From Solicoccozyma terricola (taxonomy: Eukaryota; Basidiomycota; Tremellomycetes; Filobasidiales; Piskurozymaceae), in the NCBI GenBank assembly GCA_001600875.1, contig BCLD01000016.1:441067-505066 (forward strand): a stretch of DNA of 64,000 bases, read 5' to 3'. Shown here piece after piece: positions 21,907 to 38,447 of the stretch. The translations under genes were made by a program, and so were the position numbers. Under the pieces are notes generated by a model, which did not search any database, had not been told where the DNA came from, and was given only the letters and a program-made list of their open reading frames with translations. The number at the start of each line of letters is the position of its first letter. Positions within the stretch are counted from its first letter, which is position 1.

Positions 21907-24900
21907 CTATGCGCAGAGCTCGACATCCACACCAGCAGCAGGCCACAGGTTGACACGCACCACCTTCACACGCAACACCCGACCAGACAGGGCCTCGTCC
22001 CCGGCCGAGCTCACACTCAGGGACGCTGTTATCCCAAGGTCGGGAAGAAACACCTGCGCTATCCGGCCACGTCTGGCCAAGGAGAACTCCCCCCCACCCA
22101 ACACCCTCGCCTGCAGGTTGTCGAGGCGGATGGAGTTCGTAAGCTGACCTCCAGATGCGTGGATCTTTCCCAGGAATGCAGAGATCCAGTAGGTATTTGC
22201 TGCTTTGGAAATATTCCGGATCAGCCTGTCTCTCTCGTCCGTGGCTAGGAGTTGCGCAGACATTTCCTCGGCGGAGAAGGGCAATGTGTGGGTAGTGGCT
22301 CCTGGCAGTAACGCTGCTTTGATCTGCCAATGAGAGAGCATATCACCATACCTCCGCAATGGCGAAGTCCCTCTCATGTAGCCTCCATCTTTTGCAGAAA
22401 GGCCGAGAAGCCAATGATCCACCGGTTTGATAGATGGCGGGGAACCTGCGAATGCTATGCCCAGCGGAAGGACCTTGAATGGGTCAGACGCAAAAGTCGA
22501 AGGGTTCCTCTCCGCCAAGATTCTAGTCAACACTTCGTCTGATGTTTCACCGACGGCAAGACTGGAGCTGGGAATGAAAGGTCGAGCTGCGCCTCGAAAC
22601 GGCGCCGGAATTCCTCTCTCTGCGCAAAACATCCCGCTGACCCGACCGGCGAGCAGCATGAACTCCTGCACCAACATTTGCGCAGGATGCGAGACCTCGG
22701 ACTGGTTGACCAGCTGCAAGTGTAAATCTGGCGTGCCTGTCCACTGTCTTTCTCCAGAGGATCCTGAGGGAGATGGCGGGTCGATCATCTTGACAGAAGA
22801 GGCAGGCAGGTATACATCGAGGCCGGAGGACTTCATGCGCTGACGCCTGACTTGCAACGCCAGCGAATGAAGCTGCTGGATGTCATTGCGAGACCCCTCG
22901 TCGAGAGGCGCAATCTGCGGTGCCTCATCTATATTTGATAGAAGCCCCTTTTTTAAGGAGACACGCTGAATTGTAGTCGGGAGTTCACTCAGCGAGGAGT
23001 TGACGGCGGAATATGTGGTGATTTTGACATTATTGATAGCCCCTGCCTGAATTCGATAATCCTGCAGAGTTCCATTCTCCTTGATCCGAGCCGAAAACGT
23101 CAGAACCGGTTGACCAGACCCGCTAGCCGACGGCAGATGGGCACCAAGACTCATCTTCGATGAAACGACATTTATCGGCAGGAGAGGACGAGTGGTGCTA
23201 GGAAGATAGAGTGTTTGACCGCGTGATGCAGCAGCCAGCGCTAACGGATGCGTAGGGGACATCCATCTCGTCGGGTCGGCAACGTGTACGTGTACCCATT
23301 GGCTGCCGTCCTCGGCCTGTGGTTGGATTGAGATTCCATCGTCCAGTTCCTGAGCGCTAGGATCATCGATCACGTAGACAGGCAAGTTCGCAAAGTCGTG
23401 ACGCACGTGTTCGTGTGCATCGGCAATATCCAGTTCCATCGTGTCGATACTGCCTCTCGACCTTGAGAGAGGCGCCTGCTTCTCCTCGGCATCTGAGACA
23501 CGTAACTCGTGGAGGGCATCCCATTCCTGCACAAATCCTGCTTCGGTCAGGAACCTGTAAAGGATCCCCTCGTCCAGAGACTGTTCCTTATATATTCCCA
23601 ATGCCTTCAAGATGTAGGCAGCCAACACAGGGTATGGCGAGGATTGCGTGGTTCGCAGTTCTAGCATTCGACGAATGAGAACATCGCGAATGATCTTTGA
23701 GGACTCGGAGAGCGCAGGAATCCCATCGAGAGATTCTTCCTTAACGTCAGGCATGTCAACAGCCTCTTCCTTCCGCCGCTGCTGAACGCGCTCATACCGA
23801 GCATTGATGACGCGCCTGCTATACTGGATAAACTCCTCGACCTCGAAACCTTTGCAGGGCTTTAATGGGACAAGTCCGGGATTTGGAGAAAGGTGGACAG
23901 CCTGATGGTCTCGAATCCATCTTGTTACCTTGTTGAGTTGATCGTAGTGCCGTCTGGGACGAAGAGAGAACTTGGGATGCTTGCGCATGTTGGCCGTCGC
24001 AGCCTGAAACAGCTGGGGCGTCGACATCATCGTCTTGAAAACCGCAAAGTGGTCAAACCAAGATATGCCTTCCTTTGAATTCTTGGCGTCTCTCGTAGCG
24101 AAATTAGCAGCTTCGTATGCCGTAACCAGAGTCCAAGCAGAATCATCCTCCGATGTCTTGCTGAAATGTTGCCATATTGATTGAGCTTGAAAGTCTGGCT
24201 TCTGGCTTAGCAACCGTGTCCTTTTCTCGATGGCCATCTCTAGCTGCCTGATGCGGTTCGCCATCGCACGACGGATTTGTACTGCAGGTGAGTTGAGACT
24301 GAAATCTGCCTCTGGTATGATGAGGACGGGTCGACTGGCGCGTCCAGAGGGATCTTTCTGCGCGGGTAGTCCAAGCGCTTCTCGAGCGGCCTCCTCGCTA
24401 AAGGATAAGGCACTAGGAAAGATGAATTGCACGTCATTCTCTGAAATGGGTTGTACTTCTCCGTTGGGAGGGAGGAGAAGGTATCGAATTCTACCGCCAG
24501 ACAAGATCTGGCACAAGACCACACCGATCTGGACCTGGCCCATTCTGCACGCAAAGCACATGAAGTGGCGTCATTAATTGCTTGCTGCCTTGGTGGTGCA
24601 ATGTATGATTTGCTTCACTTACCTCCTCGCCTCAACGAGTAGTCCAGGGCGAAGAGCACCATCCGTCATTGTGCTTTGCTCGCTCAGCACCTGCTGACTA
24701 GCCCTTTCTGACAATTCCTCCCATTCTCGATGTTGGGCCGATTCTCCAAGTGGCAATTGCTCTTGCTCCGGTGACGATTGCCGTATGTGTGATCTAAGGT
24801 TCGTAAGGTGCGATTCAAATGGTCGGCGTGTCTCGTTCGCTGCGACTGCTTGTCGTCTGTCAGCGGTGCTGCTGGAGAACGACCTTTGTTGCTGACCATA

Positions 24901-25215
24901 CTTGGCAGTTTCTGCGGTACGGCTGTTCAATCGACGTATCCGTTGCTGCTCCCTTTGCCGAGCTGCCTGTTGTCGGCTCCTGCGAGCTGTGTCTTCTAAT
25001 TCCTGTAGACGTACCTCTGCGGCTCTTGCGTCGATGAAGCTCCTTGCTAGCTCTAGCTCCTCGTGCGTAAAATCGTGGGTGGAAGATCCTCCATCAGGTT
25101 CGCTCTTGCTGCGTGACGAGGAAGCCTTGGGTGAGTGGGAGCTCTCTTGTGCGGTAGCGACATATCTGAGGAAGATTGACAGCCGCGATGGAGCCCTGAC
25201 TCGCCGACTCAACAT
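21907..25215 (-). CDS. DSS1: Mitochondrial 3'-5' exoribonuclease, RNase II/RNB family (DSS1-like)
   Basis: Two exons, 25215-24623 and 24544-21907, separated by a short intron (GTAAGT/GTGCAG) that joins LLVEAR to RMGQVQIGVVL. The chosen ATG at 25213-25215 begins a mitochondrial-type presequence (MLSRRVRAPSRLSIFLRYV). An ATG 33 bases upstream is also in frame. The RNB domain is complete: YVIDDPSAQELDDGISIQ carries the metal-binding aspartates and GGYMRGTSPLRRYGDMLSH the conserved substrate-binding stretch. An OB-like C-terminal part ends VVRVNLWPAAGVDVELCA. In yeast, Dss1 works with the Suv3 helicase in the mitochondrial degradosome. Length is about 1076 residues, similar to Dss1. It is divergent from another predicted mitochondrial protein. 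Confidence 0.85.
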
Positions 25216-25457
25216 GCCCAAGTGGTGATAACGATGAACGAAGGACATCGACCCATGGTAAGAGTTAGCATTGAAATCTTAGTCGGGAGGGGGAAGGGCC
25301 AGGGCGGTTCAGTGTCACGTGGCATGTACACGTCATTTATTTGCAGCCCCGCCCCCGCCAACCAACCCGCCCGTTCACTAAAAGTTGAGTGGGAGGGACA
25401 ACTTGGCCATCGCCGTACAGACAAAAGTCCAACCAAGCCAGCTCATCATCTCGCGGG
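25216..25457. promoter_or_regulatory. Divergent promoter of the DSS1-like and PPR-like genes
   Basis: This 242-bp spacer between two start codons contains CACGTG at 25316-25321. Both genes encode proteins with mitochondrial presequences, so co-regulation is plausible. The site assignment rests on motif only. Confidence 0.4.
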
Positions 25458-27981
25458 ATGGCATACATCCTCTCCAAGTGTCCATGGGGTGGCGTGGCAG
25501 CCGGGTTGGCTCCGACGGTTCGACAGGGGTGAGTGCGGAGCTGGGGCGGGCGGCTTGTCGGCGAGCAGAGCATCACATCACATCGCACCGCATGACTGAC
25601 CAACGCTCATTTCGAACAGGCCACGCACACTGGCTCGCCGTGCACATGCTCTTGCTTGGCATGTAGAGTCCTCTGCCGAAGCTGATCAGCCGGAAGCAGG
25701 GCCGTCGCGCCAAAGAGAAACTTCAGTCGCGCCGCCGAGCACCTCCCAACCCACAGATTCACCACCTCCTGAAGCTACGCTCCTCCAAGACTCCATATCG
25801 GACCGTGGTACCTGGCTAAATAGAATCACCGACCATGAGACCGGCGAAGCGAAAGGCTCAACGACTACAATTTCGAATGACGATTGGACTGTTCGCATGC
25901 TTGGAGCCATTCTCAGTGCTCCGCGTAAAGGCACAGACAAGAAGCCTATGCACGACATCACCTGGCGGCATTTCAATAACCTCTCCCAAGGCGCTAAAGA
26001 TTCTTTGCATCCCGTCTTCTTGCGCCGAATCCTCCTCAACGTCGTCCCGTCCATTCGAGCCATGCGACATGGTGTTGTTGAACGGAGTCACCCCGGCATC
26101 ACAAATGGGTGGCAGTCTCGTCTCAGCACAGTACTTCTCTGCGTGCATAAGGCAGAGGACCGAGAAGCTGCAAATGGTCACCCTGTCTCACCGGAACCAG
26201 CGATATATCACTTCATCCTTCGGCACCTCAGTATGCAAGGCAACATTTTCGCTACCGAACAAGTCATTTCGGATATGAAGGCTCGAGGGTTACCACTAAC
26301 CAAGAAGGCTCATGAACTCCGCCTCACGTCACTTGCGCAGTGGCTACGCTGGCGTGCCGAACAACATGCGCGTTTGAAGCTTTCCCAATCTTTCAAGCCC
26401 GGTGACCGCTTCACGTCACTTCTGAAACGCGAGTCGTTCTTCCCGGAAGATGCTGCCAATCTGCTCAATGGTCTACTAGGTGATCTCCGAAGTGAATCCA
26501 TGGTGGGGTTTCGATTCAGGACGCTGGAGTTGTTGCTACGGGCTGCCAAGGAGGCTGGCAATGAGGAGGCAATGGTTTCGATCCTCAAAGATGGTTATGG
26601 CGTCGACCTGGACAATCCCGACATGCTCCCAGAACATGTGGCGGCTAACGCAAAGGTCATCTCTCCACCAGCGGACTCTGAGTGGAATGTCGATGTAGCG
26701 AAAGCTCGGGAAGAGCAACGCGACGAAGCGGACGGATATTTCAGCTCAGCTACTCGTCCCAAGAGTCCCTACGCACCAGTCAACACCAACACGTTAAACA
26801 CCATCTTGGATCATTTGGCACGCAGACAGGACTACTGGCGCACAGCGAGAATCTTCGAAGTGCTTAGCCAACCCTTGGAAATGGGCGTCAAGCCCCTCGA
26901 TTCCGCCGGGGCATTTTTGACTGACCTACAAAGCAAGATAACATCGTCCGTTGTCAAGGAGGTTCCATTACACGGATCCACCTCCGTGAAAGGCAGCGTT
27001 TCGGACGAAGAAAGTCCTCCGCTTACGCTAAGTGAAGCAGTCGCTCAAGAGGAGGCGAGCGGCGAAGCCATCAACATCTTTGGCAAGCCTCTGCAAACAA
27101 CTTCTCTCGATTCCTCGTGGAAGGTCGAGGATGCTGAAGCAGCATCGCATCTTGCGGTTCCATTCTCCACCTTTTTATCTGCCATGGTCAGTCCATCTCA
27201 AATAGTAGAGGCTATCGGACAACAAGCAGACCTCTCCGCTCTGCTCGGAAATCACGATGATCAGCCTCCACCGGCGAACTCGACGTCCTTCTCCCTCATC
27301 ATCAGGAGTTGCGCCAATGCCGCTTTGTCAGCGAACTCATCCTTGACTGCGAATGAACGGGAGAACGCGGCCAGTATGGCTGTCCACTACCTACGTTGCT
27401 CGATGAGGTATAGTGCGGACAAAACGAACTTGTTTTTGGTTCGCTTTGCTGCAATCGAGGAGGAAGCTTCTCGCAGAATACACCATTTGGTCGACTCCAA
27501 CGACGGAGACTTAGAAAAGAAACGAAAGGCCATTGCGCTGTGGAAGGCCTCCCGCCGACTCTACCTCATCTACCCCTCGTCCCTGACAAGTCACAAGCAG
27601 GTTACGGCAGTGTTACGTATGGGACAAAGTCCTTATTGGAGTAGGAAGATGGGGTCGCGTATCACTCGTGCGGCTTTAGACGTAGCTCGAGAGATCCTGG
27701 AGTACCAGAGGGACGAAGTGCAGGTGTTGGAAAACGAGACTCAAGTGCTCGCGGACGAAACCTATAGTCTAGAAGACAAGACCACCTCGACAGTAGCTAC
27801 CGGAACATTACAAGATGCTGAATCAGCACCGCAACGCTCTGATCACGGGGTTGCAGAAGGCTTGGCTGGTAAAGCGCAATCTTACCGGGCGCCGCCGATC
27901 AATCGACTTGATCTGACCGGACAGATCAGGATACTGAAGCAGAATATCGCTGGTCTAGAGGAAATCGTTGGCAAGCGCTAG
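25458..27981 (+). CDS. PPR-like mitochondrial protein
   Basis: Two exons, 25458-25528 and 25620-27981, giving about 810 residues. The start at 25458 is chosen because splicing GTGAGT at 25529 to AACAG at 25619 yields an Arg-rich, acidic-free presequence (MAYILSKCPWGGVAAGL, then RTLARRAHALAWH) that continues in frame into the long exon. The body is helical with degenerate helix-turn-helix pairs of PPR type (AIYHFILRHLSMQGNIFATE, and SEVLSQPLEMGVK-type spacing near the centre). The last 60 residues form a likely coiled coil. PPR proteins usually bind organellar RNA. The specific target is unknown, and repeats are too weak to count by eye. Confidence 0.62.
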
Positions 27982-28068
27982 ACGTGTACATTACGGCATG
28001 AAGCAGAAACCTGCGTGACAGTGCAACCAGTAACAATTTGTTGCTAAATGTAGCTATTATATGTCATG

Positions 28069-29413
28069 TCAATCAACAAGAGGCGAGGGTATCCCCGGGG
28101 CGATTTCACCTTGGCGGATGATCACCGAACAGGCAGGGGTGCTATCCAACAGACTGGCGAGCCTCTCGTTGACTGCTGCTAACGTTGGAAGGTCATGCGT
28201 AGGTTGCTCTGCCCTCCGATTTTCCCTGTAGCGAGAAATACTGAAGGAATCAGTGGGACCTCAAGCCTCAAGACGAGCATTTAACCACTTACTCCATGAA
28301 ACCGTTCAAATCGTCCTCTCCGAGCTCGCTCCCGTCTTCCCAAACCTGCTCAAATTCCACATCTAGAGCAACGCCCAGCGAATGTCCACTTTGCGGTCCA
28401 TCCGTTCCACCCACACTTCCTTCCCCCTGGCTCCCTTCTCCATCACCTCCCGCACTCGACTGTATCACTTGATTTATAGATGGAGAAGCCGGCGTAAAGG
28501 GGCTAGGACCAGCCGAAGCCGTCGGTGAACCAGGAGAGAATGCCATTCCTGTCTTGGCGACCGCGTGTTTTGCAGCCACAGCGGGTCCCAACCCTTGAGA
28601 GAACGCGGAGCGAGGCAATGGTATGACCCACATTCTTTCTCGCAGTCTTTTATGACGCTCGCGATCCTCGTCCATCCGGCGGAGAGTGTCTGAGCGCGAG
28701 AAATTACCTAATGAATGACGAGGTCGTTTGCGAGCTGCATTCGATGTGGTAGTATTTTCCGATGGCTTCTCAGGACTGGTTTAGCAAAAGGTAGTTGGTG
28801 AATGCGGTCCCAAAGGTTCTCCTGCAAATCGACTTACTGTGTTCGACGTTCGTCCAGTCGTAGCAAAGCCGCTTCGCACAGATCTGATGGAAGCATGCGC
28901 CGGGCACGCCATGACTCGAGTATCTGAAGAAATAAATTTGCGGTGGCTGAGTTGAAGCTTCCCGAATCGACTCGCTCCTTGGACATACCTGTCTCGCGCT
29001 CATCAAGTTCAGTACACCTTCCCGCTCAGGCGGCACCACAATGTCGACCAGCACCTGCAGGTACTTCGCCAGTAAAGCAGGATATGGTGAAGACTCGGCG
29101 AGGGAGGAGGTAGTCGAGATGGCCATCGACGTCATGGGATCGCACAATGTGTCGAGGAAGTACATGATGTTTATACGGTGGTTGAGAGTGGACTATAATT
29201 TCATACATATCAGCACCCAGCTCTGTGTTGTGATCCAAACGAATTCACCTTTCCACACTGCTCGAGCATACAATCCCAAAGGTCCTCGCTGCATTGTCGA
29301 GCATGCCTCATTGCAAAAGACACGACCACCTGAATAGACTGCTGCGACGCAGTGAGCTTCTGCAAGTATTCTATGAATTGAAGTCTGATCTCAAAAGGGT
29401 CCCGGACAGACAT
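28069..29413 (-). CDS. CTK3: CTD kinase I gamma subunit CTK3 (CID domain)
   Basis: Starts at the ATG at 29411-29413. The first exon encodes MSVRDPFEIRLQFIEYLQKL and FAMRHARQCSEDLWDCM, the start of an RNA polymerase II CTD-interaction-like (CID) domain. The second exon continues with NHRINIMYFLDTLCD and LVDIVVPPEREGVLNL. Next come SWRARRMLPSDLCEAALLRL and then the family's C-terminal motif MDEDRERHKRLRERMWV, a Ser/Gly-rich spacer and a last exon ending at 28069. CTDK-I phosphorylates Ser2 of the Pol II CTD during elongation, and Ctk3 stabilises the cyclin subunit Ctk2. All introns are GT-AG and about 60 nt. Confidence 0.82.
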
Positions 29414-29553
29414 GACGGAAGATGTGTGCGGTGGGCAGTTGGCTGGATAGATGGGAGTGACATGGTGGCTCATTATTGCAATAATACATGCAAGTTCCCC
29501 CCAACTCGCTCTCAACTGAAAATTAACATCCGCGGATCGATGACGCGTACTAT

Positions 29554-30386
29554 TTAGTCGACCAAATCCATCTGAAAGTCTCTGAATCGCACTTGCGTAC
29601 CCTCCCCTAAGGGAGAGCATCCCATGACACCGATCTTGAAAGCTGCAGCTGCGGAGCGATCTGCCTCACTCCCGAAACCCAAGGTTTCCCGCATCATGGT
29701 GGAACCGAAATAGACTCGAGTAACGGCTTCTGAGAAGTGGATAGAAAATCGCTGAGACACGTCCGCTTCGGCTCCCTTCGGTAGAGGGAAAAGTGACCTG
29801 CCGTACGGTAAAAACGTCAGGAGGTCTCGATTTGTACAGCCGAGAAGCATTTCAGTCTCACCAGTCGGAGTAGCGGCCGTTCGTTACGACTACACTCGCC
29901 CAAGCCACCCCATTCTCATATTCGATGCCAGTTTTGATCCAGGTCTTCGCGTCGATATGCAGGAAAAGAGCTGCCTGGTCACTGATCGAGACCATACAGA
30001 TCATGTCAGTTACTGGCAGTGAGTGAGTGTCCTTACATGCTGGCAACTTACAACTGGTTCGTCGATGACAATCACATCATCGAAAGGCAGATCGCAACCT
30101 CAGCTAAAGGCTTGGTAACGCAACAAAAGACCGCTTGAAGACTGACCTGCACCTGATAATCGACACCCAATTCTACGCTGAACCTGTGCTCGCCCTCAAA
30201 GAGGTTGGGTAAGGGAAACCCGTACACTGCTCCTGAAGTCGAATCAACAGTCGGCCCGCGCCACCAATCGGTCTTGCCCAGAGTCTTGAAGCTCAAGGTT
30301 GAACCATCTCCATTGACCGAGTGCTCAACTTGTCTCTGGAAAGACCACGGATGGCTAGCATCTGGTCGGAAGGATATAGACGGCAT
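29554..30386 (-). CDS. DUF1349 / concanavalin A-like fold protein
   Basis: Begins MPSISFRPDASHPWSFQRQ at 30386 and ends at 29554. Recognisable DUF1349 stretches are LGKTDWWRGPTVDSTSGAVYG, LHIDAKTWIKTGIEYENG (the hallmark 'WIKTGIE' with a following Asn/Gly), ASVVVTNGRYSDW and the terminal FKIGVMGCSPLGEG with RFRDFQMDL. The family adopts a beta-sandwich and has sometimes been named 'regulation of enolase protein 1', but no biochemical activity is established. At least three short introns interrupt it; the borders of the small exon around 30050-30110 are not resolved. It is convergent with nothing and is followed by CTK3 in the same direction. Confidence 0.7.
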
Positions 30387-31634
30387 CGAGGACAGCTTGA
30401 CGGAGCTTGTTGAAGTTGTAGATCTTGATAGAGATCGTAGATCGGTCCTCGGAGCATTTCAATTGTTAAACTCCGGCCACGTGAAGTTGTCATCGCCGAG
30501 TGGCGCTTCGCCATGGCATGTCTATCCACTCTTTGCTTTGACGCTTCCTCAGTCACTGCACGGTCGTAACAAAGTAATTCACAAAGACTCTCTCTCCGTG
30601 GTAGTTCCTTGCGAGGAGTTTCTTGAGCATGTGTTGGACAGGGTGATAACCCCTCAACGCCTGGGGATGTTAGGTCAAATTCCGGTATTTATATGTAACA
30701 TCAACAGCGTGAAGCTTACGAATTCTTAAGACTCTGTGGAGCAAGCAAGAGCTAAGTAACGTACTTTTTAAGAGGCAGCTGGTAGGATGGAAACACAGTC
30801 CCAACTGTGAAAGTCCATACTGTAGTGTATACGATTGACTGAATTGGATCACAAACATGCAATGAATTACCCACAAATAATGAAGCTACCAATTTACGAG
30901 CAAATGAATTTGTCCAACATCGATGTCTTGCGGATTACTATCATCTCTCACTCTTTCGCTGCTCTAGTCACTGCATTACTGTATTATTACAAGTAAGACC
31001 GTGAGTCAGGTGTTAGAAGGGTGAATAAGGCACCAGACAGAGTTACAGTCAAAGAATTGCTCCTTTGCTACTTTGCACTTATCATTGTTTCAGTCCCACC
31101 GCCACCATCCTGACATCTGCCTGCACAACCAGCGGAGTGGCGTGGTGTATTCGCATGCGGATGTCTCTATTGAGTTGAGTCGAGTGCCAAACTTTCTTTT
31201 TGGTAATTCACTGATCAACTTATTTCACCGAGGGTCAGGTCGTTCTTGATCAAGTCAGTCACATTGGTGGCAATGCAAGAAGTCTTTGAACCTCCTGACA
31301 TACTACTAACACCTGATGTTTTGAACAAGTCAAACAGGACAAGAGACGGTTTCATGCACACTGGACGTTGCCAGCGAAATTTATGCAGAAGCTGCCAAGT
31401 CCCACTGTCACGACCATGCGTTGGCAGAGGCTACATACATGGCGCTTGGGTGTATTGGCAAGCAAGGGTGGTCAGTTGGCAATTGTGGAATGGATTTACT
31501 AGCTAGCTAGCTGTCTTGCCAACTATTCTAATTGTTGCAAATTACTTGACCAGAGGGAGGAGCTAGCGTAGACTTGAGGCCACTTAAAAAGGACTAACTT
31601 TTGGTCAAGAGAAGGAGAAGAGTACATCAAAGGG

Positions 31635-31915
31635 ACATGTTACGACGGGGCCTGCCTTGACGGTGGGTGTTGAGGTACGGGTGCGCAAGCACACAGGAAG
31701 AGTGGAATGTATGGTGGTTGGGCCTAATCCGGTTGCCAACTCACTGAGTTGCAGCAATGAATCTCTTGCCCAAGGTGAAGGGCTGGGTGGACGAGAGCTC
31801 AGTGGAGGCTGATTGTTACGACTGGACCTTGACGAAAGACTGCCGAGGTACGGGTGTGCAAGCACACATGAAGCGGTCGAGAGGAATTGTGGAATGGATG
31901 ACGATGGAGTGATGG
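31635..31915. repeat. Diverged tandem duplication (~175 bp units)
   Basis: Two stretches beginning TTACGAC and containing GAGGTACGGGTG(C/T)GCAAGCACACA repeat about 176 bp apart (31640 and 31816). AATTGTGGAATGGAT at about 31885 also matches 31480-31495. A further pair sharing GTAATAGTAGTAG lies at 31926 and 31998. Confidence 0.6.
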
Positions 31916-32514
31916 AGGTCCACCTGTAATAGTAGTAGGACCGTAATAGGCCTGTGGAGGCGGAGGTTCATTATGGTTGGGTGATAGAGATTTACCGGTA
32001 ATAGTAGTAGAAACATGATAAGACAATGGGGAAGGGGTGTCCCTACTGTTCTGGTGTTTGTTATGGAGCAGTAGAGCAGGTCTCGAAGATCCACGATATC
32101 AAGTCGACATGTCAGGTTAATTACAACCGCCTCATCCCGGACTGATACGTGATCTTTGGCAACCAGCTGGAGCTGGCCGAACTCGTCGTCGCCAGACCAT
32201 GATGCGGAAGGGAAGGACGTGCTTTATGCAACTCTTTTGACCTGTGATGAATGTGAGAACATACAGTAGGAAAAGAGCAATGGAACCCGGTAGGCAATCT
32301 TAGCAGGGGAATATCAAAGAAGAAGGGAAAGTGCGAGAAATTACCACGAGAACAGTACACAAGGAGAAGCAGAAAGGGGGCGTGAGGAGGGAGCGCAAGG
32401 ATAGTACTCAACAATGGGACCGCAAGGGGAATAGACGTTCGTGGACGAAGTGGGGCAAAGAAAGACAAGGCTTCAAACATCTGCAGTCCAGGACTCACCC
32501 CAGATGATGTAGTG

Positions 32515-32697
32515 TCAACGAAGTCGCATGGTTCCTGCATTAGGTCCGTATCTTGGTGCGACTGGCAGGATACTGAGGTTGGCTTGTGCGTCGCGTGTCA
32601 TAATAGCCTCCCGATAGCCTTCTGTTTGCGATGGATTCGGCACAATCCTTGCCACTGAGTTGTGGTATCTGTCCCCGTTTTCTACACTACTGGCCAT
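32515..32697 (-). CDS. Doubtful 60-residue ORF
   Basis: Reads MASSVENGDRYHNSVARIV to a TGA at 32515. It has a fairly even amino-acid composition but no recognised domain and no supporting splice extension. The neighbouring sequence is repeat-bearing and gene-poor. It could be a small real gene or an exon of a decayed one. Confidence 0.2.
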   Translation of the reverse strand: MASSVENGDRYHNSVARIVPNPSQTEGYREAIMTRDAQANLSILPVAPRYGPNAGTMRLR

Positions 32698-33047
32698 GCT
32701 TGAGATTGCGAAAGACGAAAAGAGTTATACAGCCTTGCTGACCTTGCCTGAGTCAGACTGATCTTTCAATGCATGTTTCTCATGAGCACGACCGAAACCT
32801 GTGATGTGAGATGTAACAATGAACCGAATCAATAAGTCGCTCCTGTTGCGGGACGTTAATGCAGCCTCAGAAAAAGTTAAGAGTGATAAGAGACGACGGA
32901 AACGCATTAATCAAGCCTGAAGAAAGATGTGAACGTGAAGAGAAATCATGGTGATCGTAAATAAAGTTCATGCGGGCAATCTACATAGTTGTACGCGCTG
33001 TGTCTGTAGATATTACATTTCAGTGGCCAATATATCTTAGATATATC

Positions 33048-38019
<4,972 letters not shown>

Positions 38020-38447
38020 GGTAGTTACAGGTAGAGAGAATAATGAAGGGGAGTTGTGGCGAGCGGGAAGATGCAACGGTTGTGTACGAGAAGATCTGAT
38101 GTTGCGAGATTATTGCTGAGAGGATGGCTTGGGGGCGTTCTCAGCAGCGAGCTTCTGGTACGTAGCCTAGTGCTCCCCGCTGTGATGGTAGGAGGAGACG
38201 ACGGAGGAGGATGAGAGGATGACGATGGGACCGACACGAATCGCCTGGTCCCATCCCACCCCTCTTGCTGCTCAGAGCATGCTCGACTTCAACATTTCTG
38301 GCGAGTCACGTGCAACATTTGGGCGAATGTCAACAACATCCACCAGTCAAGTCCACCAGCACCGTCAGTCAAGTGTCTCTTTTTTTGCACATCATCCGTC
38401 AGACTAGTCTGCATCGTATCCTCACGCTGTCCAATCAGACAATCCAC
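38020..38447. promoter_or_regulatory. Divergent promoter between RPC2 and CDC27
   Basis: A 428-bp spacer. CACGTG occurs at 38307-38312. A T-rich stretch (CTCTTTTTTTGC) lies near 38378. The frame upstream of the CDC27 ATG is open to 38265, so a longer N-terminus is possible. Confidence 0.4.

Larger units (their letters stand above)
30387..33047. other. Gene-poor island
   Basis: About 2.7 kb between the DUF1349 start and the RPC2 stop with no convincing gene on either strand. Short ORFs lack codon-like composition and splice continuity. The left part is locally AT-rich (about 30730-31250, 31500-31600). The centre holds diverged repeats, and the right part carries one 60-codon ORF. It may be a decayed mobile element, but no protein remnant, long terminal repeat or target duplication was recognised. 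Confidence 0.55.

Noticed and set aside
24230..24577. Plus-strand ORF antisense to the DSS1-like gene
   Set aside because: Shadow of a strongly conserved RNB-family exon.
30205..30729. 174-codon plus-strand ORF
   Set aside because: Antisense to the DUF1349 exon; its continuation beyond 30390 has no recognisable family or splice structure.
32121..32540. 139-codon minus-strand ORF in the gene-poor island
   Set aside because: Leu/Pro/Ser-rich translation without codon-like character, overlapping repeat-bearing sequence; no domain.
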